Shown piece by piece: positions 1 through 11,069 of a stretch of 64,000 nucleotides of DNA. The number at the start of each line of letters is the position of its first letter. Within the stretch, counting starts at the first letter, position 1. The translations under genes were made by a program, and so were the position numbers. The notes below the pieces were generated by a model. That model was not told the origin of the DNA. It saw only the letters and a list, made by a program, of their open reading frames with translations, and did no database searches. Location of the stretch: assembly GCA_907163345.1 (NCBI GenBank), contig CAJQUN010001252.1, positions 21,078 to 85,077 of the forward strand. Reading direction: 5' to 3'. Source of the DNA: Haberlea rhodopensis (taxonomy: Eukaryota; Streptophyta; Magnoliopsida; Lamiales; Gesneriaceae).

Positions 1-714
1 AAAGTAATCCCGTCATTCATCTATCAAGAGTGTTCTTCACAAGCTCACCGCCTCAACCCGCTTTAGCCCCTTTCTATCATGCCAAAATGTACCTACAAGG
101 ACAACCCCCAAAACATGAGCATATAATAATTCATATACAACACAATATGAATATAAGGCGTAAATGCATAAATCATAATAAAACACTTCCTATTGTTCCC
201 ATGCATTTTAAACGCTTCCTTTTGGGTTGACCCTGTACCATAACTCATGAGGATAATCAATAGATTATTTAATGGTTTACACATGTCATGACATAACACC
301 GTTCCATATTCATCAATTACCAGTCCCTAGTCTGTTCATCACAATGTATTTTAATGCCCCTCGCTTCACATATAGGCGGCATAGAATAACCTCGCTTTAA
401 TGGACATGCGGCGCTCCCACCCCTCGCTTCACATTTTAGCGGCAAATATTCTTTCCTCGCCTCATATGACAACCACGCTTCAATGTGACATGCGGCGCTC
501 CCACCCCTCGCTTCACATTGAGCGGCACCAAACAAATAGCGGCAAGCATTAAAATCATCAAAGGATGACCATGACTCATGGGATACCCACCAACAATCAT
601 CATATGCATATATAGTCATCATGCATAAATTCAACATGTATTTGCATCCACAATGCACATTTCCACATATACTCGCATCCACAATGCATAATCAATGAGT
701 ATAATAGATACATG
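1..714 (-). repeat. Gypsy-1 3' LTR, first segment
   Basis: Positions 1-714 align base for base with 24936-25649 with about a dozen differences. The match stops where Copia-1 begins. The LTR start (TGTAAGGACC in the other copy) lies outside the window. Confidence 0.93.
357..528. repeat. Short internal repeats of the Gypsy-1 LTR
   Basis: The phrase CCCTCGCTTCACAT followed by a GCGGCA core occurs three times, and ACATGCGGCGCTCCCACC occurs twice, with a spacing near 80-90 bp. The same block is at 25292-25463 in the other LTR. Its role is unknown; subrepeats in LTRs often lie in the promoter/enhancer part. Confidence 0.75.
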
Positions 715-1574
715 TGTTAGTAATCCATAAAGCATACAACGCAGCGGAATTTAAAATTTGGATTACTAGACACCGGATCTATACATAGGGATTCATATCG
801 AATGAAGGTTTTACAAAAGTCTCACCCTTGTAGTGTGTTTGAGCAGATTCCACGGTGCAGCTCCACGTCCAACGATCCTTCGAGCCACTAGCAAAACTTA
901 GCAAGTTTTGCCTCAACGGTATCCACACGATCAAATCGGACGAAGGAATAGTCTAAGAACAAGTTGCTAGACTCGTTCTTAAATCGGAACAAGAAACAAT
1001 CTCGATTCACAATCGATAATGATGGCACAAATCAACAAGTTTCTCTTCGGCTATCTTGAACAAAACCGAGTGCACCTTGGAGATGAAGGAGGCGGCCGTG
1101 TGTCTTGTTTTGGGTGGAATGAATGACAATTAATTGTCTTACAATTAATTATACCATGTTATTAAAAGGGCTTAATTAAGTTCAAGACTTTCTCAAAGTC
1201 TTATGGGCCCAAACCCATGATTTAATTAAAACATTTTAATCACTTAATTAAGACTCTTCTTAATTAATTAATTCATCCAATGAATTTAATTTCCCTTTTC
1301 GATTTAATCTTTTGTGCGACCCGATAGGATCTTGTAATGTTGGCAGTGACATAAAATCTTATTTTACGTTACAAGCAAGGAGCGGTGTCTAGCAACACAT
1401 CGAGGCTACCCAAATTACAAGAATGTCAATGACTCGACATAACCTTTAGAACTTGTGATAATATTAACCATGTAACTTAATCCCTTTACCCTTTGTGTTT
1501 AGATTGAACACGAGTCATGTAATAGTCATACTCGTATATTCAATCTTTATTTCTTGATCCCCAAGTAGAACTAG
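715..1574 (-). repeat. Copia-1 3' LTR, part 1
   Basis: It matches 18705-19563, beginning TGTTAGTAATCC (TATTAG in the other copy). It is cut at 1574 by Copia-2, whose ACTAG target duplication is 1570-1574 and 12241-12245. Confidence 0.93.
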
Positions 1575-2743
1575 TGTTAGGATCGGTCCGGAGTGTTTAG
1601 AGGGGGGGGGGGGTGAATGAACACTCCTTACAAAATTAATCCCTTGTGATTTCTTTCTGATTAGTGAAAGAAATCTGTTACTTAATCAACTCTTTGAACA
1701 GAACAGACCACGAATAAGTAAGTGCGGAAACGGTCTGCTCTTGTATAAGTAAGAACAGCTCGATGGCTAAGTGCAGAATGATAAGACACAGGATATGTTT
1801 CTGGAAGTTCGAAGGTGGTGTAATCCTTCTACGTCTCCCCTTCTTCCAATTAAGGAAGGTTTATACTAGAAGACTTTGATTTATACAATCCTGTTGTACA
1901 AACCCGATTCAGGCTGGATTTACCTCACTACCAGTCTGAAACTCCTAGTCACTCAACCTGCTCAGACACACTCTGTCTGACAGTTACAATATGTTGCTCA
2001 CTTCTATTTTTCAATACACAATGCGCACAGTGATCCTACAATGATCAAATGTTACAAAGTAATTGCGCTTAAATGAATAACTTCAGCTCGAAAGCTTCTG
2101 TACTTTGTGAGCGTGTGCTGTTTAGCTTTCTTGTATATTTTTCAATTGATCAGCGTGAGTTGTAGAGTCCAGAGTCTTTTGCATCTGTTTGTTGCATCCT
2201 TTTATAGTTGAAGGTGGCAACGTCATTGTTTCCCTTAATGTGCAGCTATGACTCTTTTTAGACTCTGAGAAAGCTACAGTCTTCTTCTTCAGGATACTTG
2301 CCGTTCTGGTATATGCTTTCGGCGACTGTCAGGTAAGCTCTTCTTTGTCTTCTTACCTATTATGGCAATCTTCAGTCTTTGGTCCTTTGTAGCATTAATT
2401 GCAGCATTAAATGCTGCAATAAATATCCGTTGATGATTCGGACTGAGAAGCCATCCTTTATGTATCCTTGACTGCTCTGATCTGATAAAGGTTGAGATCG
2501 ATCTGAAGCATCGATCTTGTCATTCTGGAATCCATCGATCCGGTCTGATATGTACTATTCTTTATCAGTTTGCTCTGATATGTCCGATCGATCTGGTATG
2601 CCTAGTTTCCATCGATCCGGTCTGAAATGCTTTGCCATCTTGCTCTGCTGAGACCGATTGATCTGGTCAATCTGATTTCTATCGATCCGGTCTGAACTGT
2701 TTTGTCATCTTTAAAAACTCATCGATAAGGTCCGGAACTAACA
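1575..2743 (-). repeat. Copia-2 3' LTR
   Basis: It begins TGTTAGGATCGG and ends GGAACTAACA, 1169 bp. A TATA motif (CTATAAAAGG, minus strand) is at 2198-2207. The inner third (about 2500-2740) holds repeated ATCGATCCGGTCTGA motifs. Confidence 0.96.
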
Positions 2744-2757
2744 AATTCCCCCTTTTT
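2744..2757 (-). promoter_or_regulatory. Copia-2 polypurine tract
   Basis: Read on the minus strand it is AAAAAGGGGGAATT immediately upstream of the 3' LTR, the expected plus-strand primer position. Confidence 0.85.
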
Positions 2758-3011
2758 GATGATGACAAAACCTAGCTTCTAAGTCTTTTTAACCAGTCTT
2801 GATAAGAGCTCTGAAGCGAATGCTTTTGGATCGATTACTTCTTTGTTCAAAATAAATGAACATCATTAAGTTTGATCGATTCAATCTTTTATTATTAAGC
2901 CTTTATTAAAGTTCAAAATAAATGAACAAGGACTTAATCAAAAGAAGAATTTTATTGATCATCAAGAAATCCTAAATACAGACAGTCTGACAAGTTAAAT
3001 GACTAAGACTG

Positions 3012-5462
3012 CTATCTTCTTGAGCTTGGAGGCGGCTTGAAGTCTGTCTTCTTTTCCCCCTTTTTGTCAGCAGCAAGCTCTTGAAGGAATTCAACAACTT
3101 GGGCTAGCTGCGCGCTGATAGCGTCAAGACGAACGTCTTGAGCACGGAGGGAGTTAGAAACAGATGCTCTGACTTCAGTGGCTAACTCGACCTGCTCTTT
3201 CCTCAGACTGTTCTTGTAGGAGGCTTGTTGACAAAACAGATCGTTGATGCCGCGCTGGAGGCTTCCGATACTGGCAGTCATTTTCTCTTTGAAAGAATTA
3301 AAGTCCAAAGTTGTGACTCTTTGACTTTGATGAACTTCGAGAATTCGTTGAGTTAATGACAGACAGTTATCAGAAAAGTGCTGGATAGTCCGTGCCAGGG
3401 ATGGAGGTGCATCAGATAGCTGGCTGGGAGAGTGATCTGATGATGACATAGCAGGAGCATCTGCTTCAGCAATCGGCACGATGGAAGAAATGGCAGCTTG
3501 ATGAATTTCGGATCGGATCAGAGTGACCAGATCCGAGGAAAAACTATGAATGAATGCCAAATCTTCATCTGATGGTCCCGGAGGAGAGTGGGGACTGGAA
3601 GGTTCCTCATCTTGGAGAGCTGCAACCACTGTAGATACCACCAAATCCGGATCGAGAAGGTCTGGTACTTCAGTTGTTGCACATGCTTCAGCTGGACTGT
3701 TTTGAGCAAGGGAGGCTGATGACTTCAATGGAATAGATGTTGTCGGAGAATCCAACAGAACATTCATTGATTCATCATCTGTTGCAGACGGAGCATTAGG
3801 CAATGGCTGCTCCGCTGTCTGTTCTGGTACGAGTTCTGCAGGCTGATCTTCTGTCTGTTTTGCTTCAGCAGAAGGGATAACCTCGATAAAAGGTTCTGCC
3901 AGAGTCTTGCTGACAGAAGGATGATCCGGGCTTGTGGCTGGAGTGGAGATACCTAGCTTCTGTCGTTGAAAGCGGACAGCTAGGGATAGAGCATGAATAT
4001 CTATCTCAAGTTGAGCAATCACAGCCCCATCATCTCTGGCAGTAGGAGCAAGCGGATCGAAGTTCTTCTTTTTGGCAGTAAGAAGCAGATTGGCTAGTCT
4101 GAATCTGTGTTTTGCCGTGAATAACTCTCTGCGCTGCACCGCAAGTCGAACATCATCAGTTTCTGTGCCTCTCAGAACCTCGTCTTCCATCTTCTTCAGT
4201 CTGTGCAACTTTCCGTAGAACAGATCAATGTGGTTGACAGTCCGGTACTGGACATATTCATCAAAGACCACAAGGAGTTCAGCTAGCTTCTCATCAACAT
4301 CCTCCATAGCGATGTCGATGGCAGTCTGTGCAGCAGATTTGGGTTTAGAAGAGATGGGTTCTGAGAGAATGACTTTTCCCTTGCCGGTGGAGGAAGGGGA
4401 CTTAATCCCTGATTGGGTATAGTCACCCAACTCAGTGATAACTATCCCTTTGACCACGGGATTGGCAGAGGGAATTCTAAGGGTGACTTTGGGTGCAGGG
4501 GTTGAGGCTTGTGAAGGCTGAGCGGGGGGTTGAGGTGCAGGGGTTGCTTTAGGGGGTGGCAGTATGGGTGGAGGTAGATGTCTGGTTGGTTTGGTAATCT
4601 GGGTTCGGGGTTTTTTGGGAAGTGGCTTGGTTGGGGATGAGTGAGCAGACTGGGTTTCTTCTGAGTCAGTCTGAATGGTCAACTTCCGCTTGACCCGAGG
4701 TTTGCGCACATCAGCTTGTTCCTCGTCCTTCTCAATCTTGACTGAGACCAGAGTTGTAGGAGTAGGCGGAGCACTCTTGGACTTCAGCAGTGCAAGCCCT
4801 TTGGAGTTAAGGACCTTAAAGGGGCGGAGAGCAGACGGCTTGCTCAGCTCGAGGCCTAAGGACTCCAAGAGCTTGCTGAGAGGAACAGCAAAGCATACGG
4901 CGTGCTTGGATGCAATCACCGTTTCCAGCAGTACTCCAAACAGAATCATGGACCAGTTTATCTTCTGTCCAGATACAATAGCTGCCATAGCCCTGAACTT
5001 CTCGGCGGTTACAGCATCGAAGCTTCCTGCTTTACCCAAAAGTGGCTTGGCTACCACTTCGCACAGCACCTGGAAATGGAAGAGCATTTCCTTCTTCTTA
5101 AATGAGGGTTGCAATCGGTGGCCAGAAATGGAAATCTTCCCCTGAAGATCTAAGAGAGATGCTGGAGGAGTCTGTCCGAACTCTGTCAGGCCGGAACTGG
5201 GGAGGCCAAAGGTCTTGGCCATTGTTGTTGGCGAGATCTCGAAAGATTTGCCCTGGACAGTTGTAGAGATGGATGACTTCCGGGAGACGGCGTTGGCGAA
5301 CAGCTCGCGGATTTCTGGTTCATAAACAACGGATCCGCACTCCAAAAAATTCCGTAAACCAGATAATTCCAGGGCTCTAAAAATGGACACCATCGCAGCA
5401 TCTTCTTCCCTGTAGATATCATCAAACTCAACGGAGAGTGAGTTATGAGTGATGGTAGCCAT
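3012..5462 (-). CDS. Sirevirus third ORF, env-position accessory protein (816 aa)
   Basis: An uninterrupted ATG-initiated ORF between pol and the 3' LTR on the element's coding strand. Residues about 1-240 look like a folded domain (start MATITHNSLSVEFDD; motifs KTFGLPSSG, KAGSFDAVT, KINWSM) resembling the plant transposon/mobile-type domains fused to retroelements. I recall very similar N-termini among Lamiales proteins annotated with misleading names such as mucin-like. Residues about 250-390 are Pro/Ser/Lys-rich with basic runs (VKRKLT, LPKKPR). The middle is acidic and Ser/Pro-rich. The last 120 residues form a predicted coiled coil ending in a basic tail. I see no signal peptide or clear membrane helix, so a classical envelope role is not supported. 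It shares the frame of pol, but a stop at 5559-5561 and a 405-nt gap exclude simple readthrough, so splicing or internal initiation is likely. Function unknown. Confidence 0.85.
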   Translation of the reverse strand: MATITHNSLSVEFDDIYREEDAAMVSIFRALELSGLRNFLECGSVVYEPEIRELFANAVSRKSSISTTVQGKSFEISPTTMAKTFGLPSSGLTEFGQTPPASLLDLQGKISISGHRLQPSFKKKEMLFHFQVLCEVVAKPLLGKAGSFDAVTAEKFRAMAAIVSGQKINWSMILFGVLLETVIASKHAVCFAVPLSKLLESLGLELSKPSALRPFKVLNSKGLALLKSKSAPPTPTTLVSVKIEKDEEQADVRKPRVKRKLTIQTDSEETQSAHSSPTKPLPKKPRTQITKPTRHLPPPILPPPKATPAPQPPAQPSQASTPAPKVTLRIPSANPVVKGIVITELGDYTQSGIKSPSSTGKGKVILSEPISSKPKSAAQTAIDIAMEDVDEKLAELLVVFDEYVQYRTVNHIDLFYGKLHRLKKMEDEVLRGTETDDVRLAVQRRELFTAKHRFRLANLLLTAKKKNFDPLAPTARDDGAVIAQLEIDIHALSLAVRFQRQKLGISTPATSPDHPSVSKTLAEPFIEVIPSAEAKQTEDQPAELVPEQTAEQPLPNAPSATDDESMNVLLDSPTTSIPLKSSASLAQNSPAEACATTEVPDLLDPDLVVSTVVAALQDEEPSSPHSPPGPSDEDLAFIHSFSSDLVTLIRSEIHQAAISSIVPIAEADAPAMSSSDHSPSQLSDAPPSLARTIQHFSDNCLSLTQRILEVHQSQRVTTLDFNSFKEKMTASIGSLQRGINDLFCQQASYKNSLRKEQVELATEVRASVSNSLRAQDVRLDAISAQLAQVVEFLQELAADKKGEKKTDFKPPPSSRR

Positions 5463-5867
5463 ATGAAAGAAGTTTAAAGAAGGTGCGAAGAGTAAGAGAG
5501 TAGGAGAGTGAGAAGGTAGAAAGCGGTAAACTGTAAAAAGTGAATAAGTATGAAATGTTCAGCCCGCTAAATAGGAGAGAGAAGACACGTGTCTTTATCT
5601 CCAAGACTGAGAAATAAATTATTCAAAATAAACGGTCAGGATGAAGAAAGATAAGGCGGTTAAAATACAACTAGTTAAAAGGTTAATCAGTCCGGGCTGT
5701 TTTGTTTTTAAAAACAAACAATTGTCCAAACAGATCATATGATAAAATCAGACTGACAAGGATCGGTCTGAAAGTTCGGACCGGTCTGTGTCTTTCTGAA
5801 CATTGTATTATCGATCTGTAGTGACAAAAATCTTTAAGAGCGAAAAGAATAAAAACATCTAAACTAA
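5463..5867 (-). other. Spacer between Copia-2 pol and the third ORF
   Basis: About 405 nt without a coding frame. It is AG-rich (plus strand) just before the third ORF, and contains GATCGGTCTG and GGACCGGTCTG motifs (about 5761-5790) like those of the LTR. It could hold a splice acceptor for a subgenomic mRNA. Confidence 0.5.
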
Positions 5868-8800
5868 TTAAGATAAGTCAATTAAACCAAGAATTTGACG
5901 GAAATAATTAAACTTAGCCTCAGGAAGTGGTTTGGTGAAGATGTCTGCTGCTTGCTGCTCTGTTGAAATGTGTTCGATCCGAATTTCCTTTTTGCCAACA
6001 TGATCTCGAATAAAATGATGTCGAATATCAATGTGCTTTGTTCGAGAGTGCAAAACTGGATTATACGTTATAGCGATTGCACTTGTGTTGTCGCAAAATA
6101 TCGGAGAGTCAACAGCTTGAATGCCGTAGTCTTTGAGCTGGTGTTGAATCCAGAGCATTTGAGCGCAACAGCTTCCAGCGGCTAGGTATTCTGCCTCAGC
6201 TGTGGATGTGGCAATAGATGTCTGCTTCTTACTGAACCAAGAGATCAATCTTTCACCTAGAAATTGACATGTTCCACTGGTGCTTTTACGATCGATCTTA
6301 CACCCAGCGTAGTCTGCGTCTGAATATCCGATTAAGCTGAAGTTTGAATCTTTGGAGTACCAAAGACCAACGTTCTGAGATCCTTTTAAGTATTTCAGAA
6401 TACGCTTGGCAGCAATGAAATGTGATTGCTTTGGTTCTGTCTGAAATCTGGCGCACATACAGACTGAAAACATAATATCGGGCCGGCTCGCTGTAAGATA
6501 CAATAGCGATCCGATGAGTCCTCTATACATGGTTACTTCAACTGCCGTTCCCCCTTCGTCCTTGTCTAACTTGATTGTTGGACTCATTGGAGTTGATGCA
6601 GTTGAGCATGTTTCCATTCCAAATCTCTTGAGGAGCTCTTTGGTATACTTGGTCTGATTGATGAAAATGCCATTGTTGAGCTGTTTTACTTGAAGACCCA
6701 GAAAGAATGACAATTCTCCCATCATGCTCATCTCGAACTGTCCCTGCATTAACTTAGAAAATTTCTCGCACAATTTGGGGTTAGTTGACCCAAAGATTAT
6801 GTCATCAACATAAATCTGAACTAATAGGGTATGTTCCCCTTTAATGAATTTAAAGAGAGTTTTATCTACTGAACCGATCTGGAAATCATGGTTCAGCAGA
6901 AATTGAGATAAAGTGTCATACCAGGCTCTTGGAGCTTGTTTCAGACCATACACTGCTTTATTCAGTAGGTATACATGATTAGGATACGAATGGTTCTGAA
7001 ATCCAGGTGGTTGCTCAATGTAGACTTCTTCCTGAAGCTTTCCATTAAGAAAGGCGCTCTTGACGTCCATCTGATATACTTTGAAGTCTTTGAAGGCAGC
7101 ATATGCAAGAAAGATTCGGATTGCTTCAAGTCTGGCGACTGGTGCAAATGATTCATCGAAGTCGATTCCTTCTTCTTGTCTGAATCCCTGTGCCACCAGT
7201 CTGGCTTTGTTTCTAACCACAGTTCCATCGGCGTCTAGCTTATTTCTGAAAACCCATCTGGTTCCAATAACAGGCAGATCGCTTGGTCTGGGAGTTAGAC
7301 TCCAAACTTGATTTTGTTCGAATTGATTAAGCTCTTCTTGCATTGCTTTAATCCAGTTGAAATCAGTCAGAGCTTCATCGATCTTCTTGGGTTCCAGAGT
7401 TGAGATGAAAGCAGCATGAGTGAACTCATCCATCATCTGTCCTCTGGTTCTAATCGGTGCAGAAGGACGACCAATCACTAGATTAGGTGGATGCTTCTTA
7501 GTCCATCGATAGCTTGACTCTGGATTGTCTGGTTTGGTCGGAATAATAGTAGCAGCATGATCTGCATCTACTTTAATATTTGAGTCAGGAGCATCTGGAT
7601 CAGCTCGATCTGAAGAAGCTTCAATGGCCTGATCCGGTCTGTCTGGCACTTCTGGTTCTGGTGGATTGTCTCTTGACCTGTTAGCTACAATCTCATCATC
7701 ACTGTTAGCTTCGAGATGGATATTTTCCATCTGATTTTGAATTGAGTCTTTGTTGCCCTCAACACATAATGATTCATCAAAAACTATATGAACAGATTCT
7801 TTTAGAGTTCGATTATTAAACACTCGATAAGCTTTGCTAATTGATGAATATCCTAAGAATATACCATTATCTGACTTAGCTTCAAATGCTGTAAGATGAC
7901 TCTTACCATTGTTGTGAACGAAGCATTTACAGCCGAATACATGAAAGTGAGAGACAGATGGTCTGTTACCAGTCCATATTTCATATGGAGTGAGATTCAG
8001 CTTCTTGTTAATCATAGATCGGTTTTGAGTGTAGCAAGCAGTATTTACAGCTTCTGCCCAGAACTTTTGAGAGATTCCAGAATCAGCAAGCATTGTTCTT
8101 GCTGCTTCCTTGAGCGTTCTGTTTCTTCGTTCTGCAACTCCATTCTGTTGAGGAGTTCTGGCGGCTGAAAACTCATGCTTGATTCCATGATCTTCTAGAA
8201 AGGATTCAAGATTCTGATTTGAAAACTCAGTGCCTTTGTCACTTCGAATCCTGTCTATGCTGGATGATTTCTCGTTCTGAGTGCGTTTCAGCAGCTTGAT
8301 CAACTTCGGACCGGTCTGATCTTTACTGCTCAGAAATATAGTCCATGTAAAGCGTGAATAATCATCAATAACAACAAGAGTATACCGCATTCCCCCTAAA
8401 CTTGTTATTGGTATAGGACCAAACAAGTCCATATGCAGTAATTCTAAACAGCGGGAGGAGGATTTGGCATTCTTGTTCTTGAAGGATGATCTGATCTGTT
8501 TGCCCATTTGGCAAGCTTCGCAGATCTTATCCTTAGCAAAGTCGATCTTGGGCAGACCGATAACTAAATCATGTTTACACAGGCTAGCAATGGTCTTAAA
8601 GTTGATATGATTCAAGCGCTTATGCCATAGCCAGTGTTTATTATCATTGTTAGCGATGAAGCAAGTAGGATTATCAGGTTGAGCATGATTCCAGTTAATC
8701 TTATATGTGTTTCCATTCCTGGTTCCTACGAGCATAGTTATACCGTCTGATGATTTAACAGTGCAAGTGTGTTTATGAAATTCTACAGCATAACCATTAT

Positions 8801-9044
8801 CACAGAGTTGACTGATACTAATCAGATTATAGCACAGATTTTCAACTAACAGCACATCATTGATAATAATGTTACCATGGACAATCTTACCCTTGCCCAC
8901 GGTCTTACCCTTTGAGTTATCTCCGAAGATGATTTTGGGTCCAGTGCATTCTGTGACTTCAGACAACAGCTTGATGTTTCCAGTCATGTGACGAGAGCAC
9001 CCGCTGTCCAAGTACCAATCTGATGCGAGATTCTTCTGTACCTG
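5868..9044 (-). CDS. pol: Copia-2 pol polyprotein (PR-INT-RT-RNase H)
   Basis: One open frame of about 1,050 codons. It begins after two stops near 9045-9050 and has no obvious ATG, so translation would normally come from gag. In order: aspartic protease active site DSGCSRHMTG at the start; GAG-pre-integrase zinc motif (HKRLNH...CEACQMGKQ, about residues 130-175); integrase core with D-D-E residues (MDLFGP, SDKGTEFSNQ, PQQNGVAERRNRTLKEA, about 190-310); Copia reverse transcriptase with MDVKSAFLNG and catalytic IYVDDIIFGS (about 640-790); RNase H with YSDADYAG, STAEAEYLAA and FCDNTSAI (about 900-1020). It ends KPLPEAKFNYFRQILGLIDLS. No internal stop is seen, so the catalytic part looks intact. 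Its role is polyprotein processing, cDNA synthesis and integration. Confidence 0.95.
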   Translation of the reverse strand, partial: QVQKNLASDWYLDSGCSRHMTGNIKLLSEVTECTGPKIIFGDNSKGKTVGKGKIVHGNIIINDVLLVENLCYNLISISQLCDNGYAVEFHKHTCTVKSSDGITMLVGTRNGNTYKINWNHAQPDNPTCFIANNDNKHWLWHKRLNHINFKTIASLCKHDLVIGLPKIDFAKDKICEACQMGKQIRSSFKNKNAKSSSRCLELLHMDLFGPIPITSLGGMRYTLVVIDDYSRFTWTIFLSSKDQTGPKLIKLLKRTQNEKSSSIDRIRSDKGTEFSNQNLESFLEDHGIKHEFSAARTPQQNGVAERRNRTLKEAARTMLADSGISQKFWAEAVNTACYTQNRSMINKKLNLTPYEIWTGNRPSVSHFHVFGCKCFVHNNGKSHLTAFEAKSDNGIFLGYSSISKAYRVFNNRTLKESVHIVFDESLCVEGNKDSIQNQMENIHLEANSDDEIVANRSRDNPPEPEVPDRPDQAIEASSDRADPDAPDSNIKVDADHAATIIPTKPDNPESSYRWTKKHPPNLVIGRPSAPIRTRGQMMDEFTHAAFISTLEPKKIDEALTDFNWIKAMQEELNQFEQNQVWSLTPRPSDLPVIGTRWVFRNKLDADGTVVRNKARLVAQGFRQEEGIDFDESFAPVARLEAIRIFLAYAAFKDFKVYQMDVKSAFLNGKLQEEVYIEQPPGFQNHSYPNHVYLLNKAVYGLKQAPRAWYDTLSQFLLNHDFQIGSVDKTLFKFIKGEHTLLVQIYVDDIIFGSTNPKLCEKFSKLMQGQFEMSMMGELSFFLGLQVKQLNNGIFINQTKYTKELLKRFGMETCSTASTPMSPTIKLDKDEGGTAVEVTMYRGLIGSLLYLTASRPDIMFSVCMCARFQTEPKQSHFIAAKRILKYLKGSQNVGLWYSKDSNFSLIGYSDADYAGCKIDRKSTSGTCQFLGERLISWFSKKQTSIATSTAEAEYLAAGSCCAQMLWIQHQLKDYGIQAVDSPIFCDNTSAIAITYNPVLHSRTKHIDIRHHFIRDHVGKKEIRIEHISTEQQAADIFTKPLPEAKFNYFRQILGLIDLS

Positions 9045-9076
9045 TCATCACACATATTTATTGTTGGTACCCAATC

Positions 9077-11019
9077 CTATTTGGGTCCAGAACGGATTAG
9101 CCCTTTGGGAACCCACACCTGTATCAGCTTTAGTGGCTTGTGTGTGTAGGGTGTGCTATGTGCTGGTCTGTTTCGATGTTGTGTGTGATAATGTGTGCGC
9201 TGTGAAAACCTTTGATTTTCATAAGGTAGTCTATATCTTCGTTGAATCGGTTTTGAGTTATAGTAATTGTATTGTCTTCCTTGCCTTCGATCTTGCATTT
9301 TTGAATTTGGTCTCACAGACACAAATCTTGCTGATGCCTTATCGTTGGCTTGGTTGACATAACCAATCCCTTTTCTCAAATTTTGATTTACGTAAGAGAC
9401 TCCTGTTTGAATCTTAGGTGCTTCAGTTTCATATACTGTGCTGGATTTAACAAATGTCATTTGTTTGACTTGATTCTTTACCAGCAACAGCTCAGACTCA
9501 TCTTTGGTGCATTCTTTGGTGTCAAAGCCTATGCCGGTGAAATCACCAACATTTCTTTGAGCTTCTTGTAATTCTTCCAATGATGTTCTGGATTTTGTCC
9601 ATGTTTTGAATATATGTGAGAGCTTAGCATTTTGTGTGCTAATTCTCTTATTTTCTTCATGGAGCTGATCATAAGAGATTTTCAGCTTATTCAGCTCGAT
9701 CTGGAGATTTTTGCACTCACCCTGCTCAGAGCAGCTTGGTTTGTTGTGCTCATCCATTTGAGTACTGATTTTGGCTTTATTCTTCTCAAATGATTCAGCT
9801 AAGATCCTATAATCATTTGCCATGTCTTGCAGTGCGGACATGAGCTCTTCTCGTGTAAAATCATTTGATTCAAATTCAAATACCTCATCTGTCTGACTCA
9901 TTTCTTCATCTGCCATCAGACATTGAACCTCTTCTTCGCTTTCGCTGGAAGAATATTCAGAGCTGTCTGAATCGGAATCAGTCTGAGCCCATTTGCTGTT
10001 TCCTTCCTCAGCAACTAAGACTTTTTGGGATTTTCCATGATTCTTGCGGTCTTTGTGGTGCTTCTTCTTTCTATCATCACGATGCTTCTCTTTCCTTTCT
10101 TCTTTCTTCGGTCTGGTGCAATCTGCAATAAAGTGTCCGGTCTTACCACAATTGTAGCAAGCCTGATCGTTAACAGTATCATCTTTTCTTGATTTATAAT
10201 GATGAGAGGGTTTGAAGTTCCTCTTATAAATTTACCGAATTTCTTTATAAATAATGACATAGCATCGTTACTCATCTGTTCAGCAGATCGGTCTGATGTT
10301 GAAGCGATCTGGTCTGGGATGGCTGCCAGGGCCTTGTTGGGTTGAGAGATGAATGGCTCTGCTTCACCTCTGCTTATTAGCTCAAACTCATAGGCCTTGA
10401 GATCTGCAAACAGATCATGAAGTTCAACCTTGTTAAGGTCTTTTGATTCCCTCATGGCAATGGTCTTTACATCCCATTCCTTTGGCAGAGCTCTCATTAC
10501 TTTCAGAGCGATCTCTCTGTTAGAATATTCCTTCCCCAGACCATTCAGTTCATTTATGATGCTGGTGACTCTTTCATCAAACTCATTTAGAGTTTCACCA
10601 CTTTTCATCTTTATGCTCTCAAATCTTTGAAGAGCCACAGTTAACTTGTTTTCTTTGGTCTGGTCGTTGCCTTCACATAGCTGTGCTATCTTCTCCCAAA
10701 TTTCTTTGGCAGTAGAGCACATTTTGATTTTGCTGAACATGTTCTTGTCTAAAGTTTTGAACAAGATGTCTTTGGCCACATTGTCGAGGTTTGCTTTCTT
10801 TCTATCCTCATTCGTCCAGAGGGATCTGTCTTTTTCTACCATTTGTGGTTCTCCACTGGTAGTGGCGACTGCTGTATTTATTTTTAGGATCTTCATTGGT
10901 CCATCGGTGATGACGAACCACATGTCGTCATCCTGAGCTGCCAGGTGAGCTTGCATTCTGATTCTCCAGTCATCATAATCTTCTTTAGAGAACATGGGGA
11001 TTTTGTTGAATGATGCCAT
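9077..11019 (-). pseudogene. gag: Copia-2 gag, broken by one frameshift
   Basis: ATG at 11019 lies only 31 nt past the PBS. The first frame (start MASFNKIPMFSKEDYDDW) is a UBN2-type Copia gag of about 265 residues. Near 10220 the reading moves to another frame, which carries the zinc knuckle CYNCGKTGHFIADC (about 10115-10160), a Lys/His/Arg-rich stretch, an acidic Ser patch and a coiled-coil tail down to 9077, ending WVPKGLIRSGPK. One missing or extra base near 10220 explains the break. The end is then separated from the pol frame by a stop and a frame change. Gag packages element RNA; the long coiled-coil tail is usual for Sireviruses. Confidence 0.85.
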
Positions 11020-11050
11020 CAGCTTAATATTCTTTTTGCTGATTAAGATG

Positions 11051-11067
11051 ACCTGGCTCTGATACCA
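11051..11067 (-). promoter_or_regulatory. Copia-2 primer-binding site
   Basis: On the minus strand TGGTATCAGAGCCAGGT, two bases from the 5' LTR, complementary to the 3' end of plant initiator tRNA-Met. Confidence 0.9.
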
Positions 11068-11069
11068 CT

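Noticed and set aside
3012..5462. True retroviral-type envelope
   Set aside because: No signal peptide, membrane helix or fusion-peptide-like stretch can be seen; only the position is env-like.
9061..10131. Plus-strand ORFs opposite Copia-2 gag
   Set aside because: Shadow frames of a well-supported gag on the other strand.
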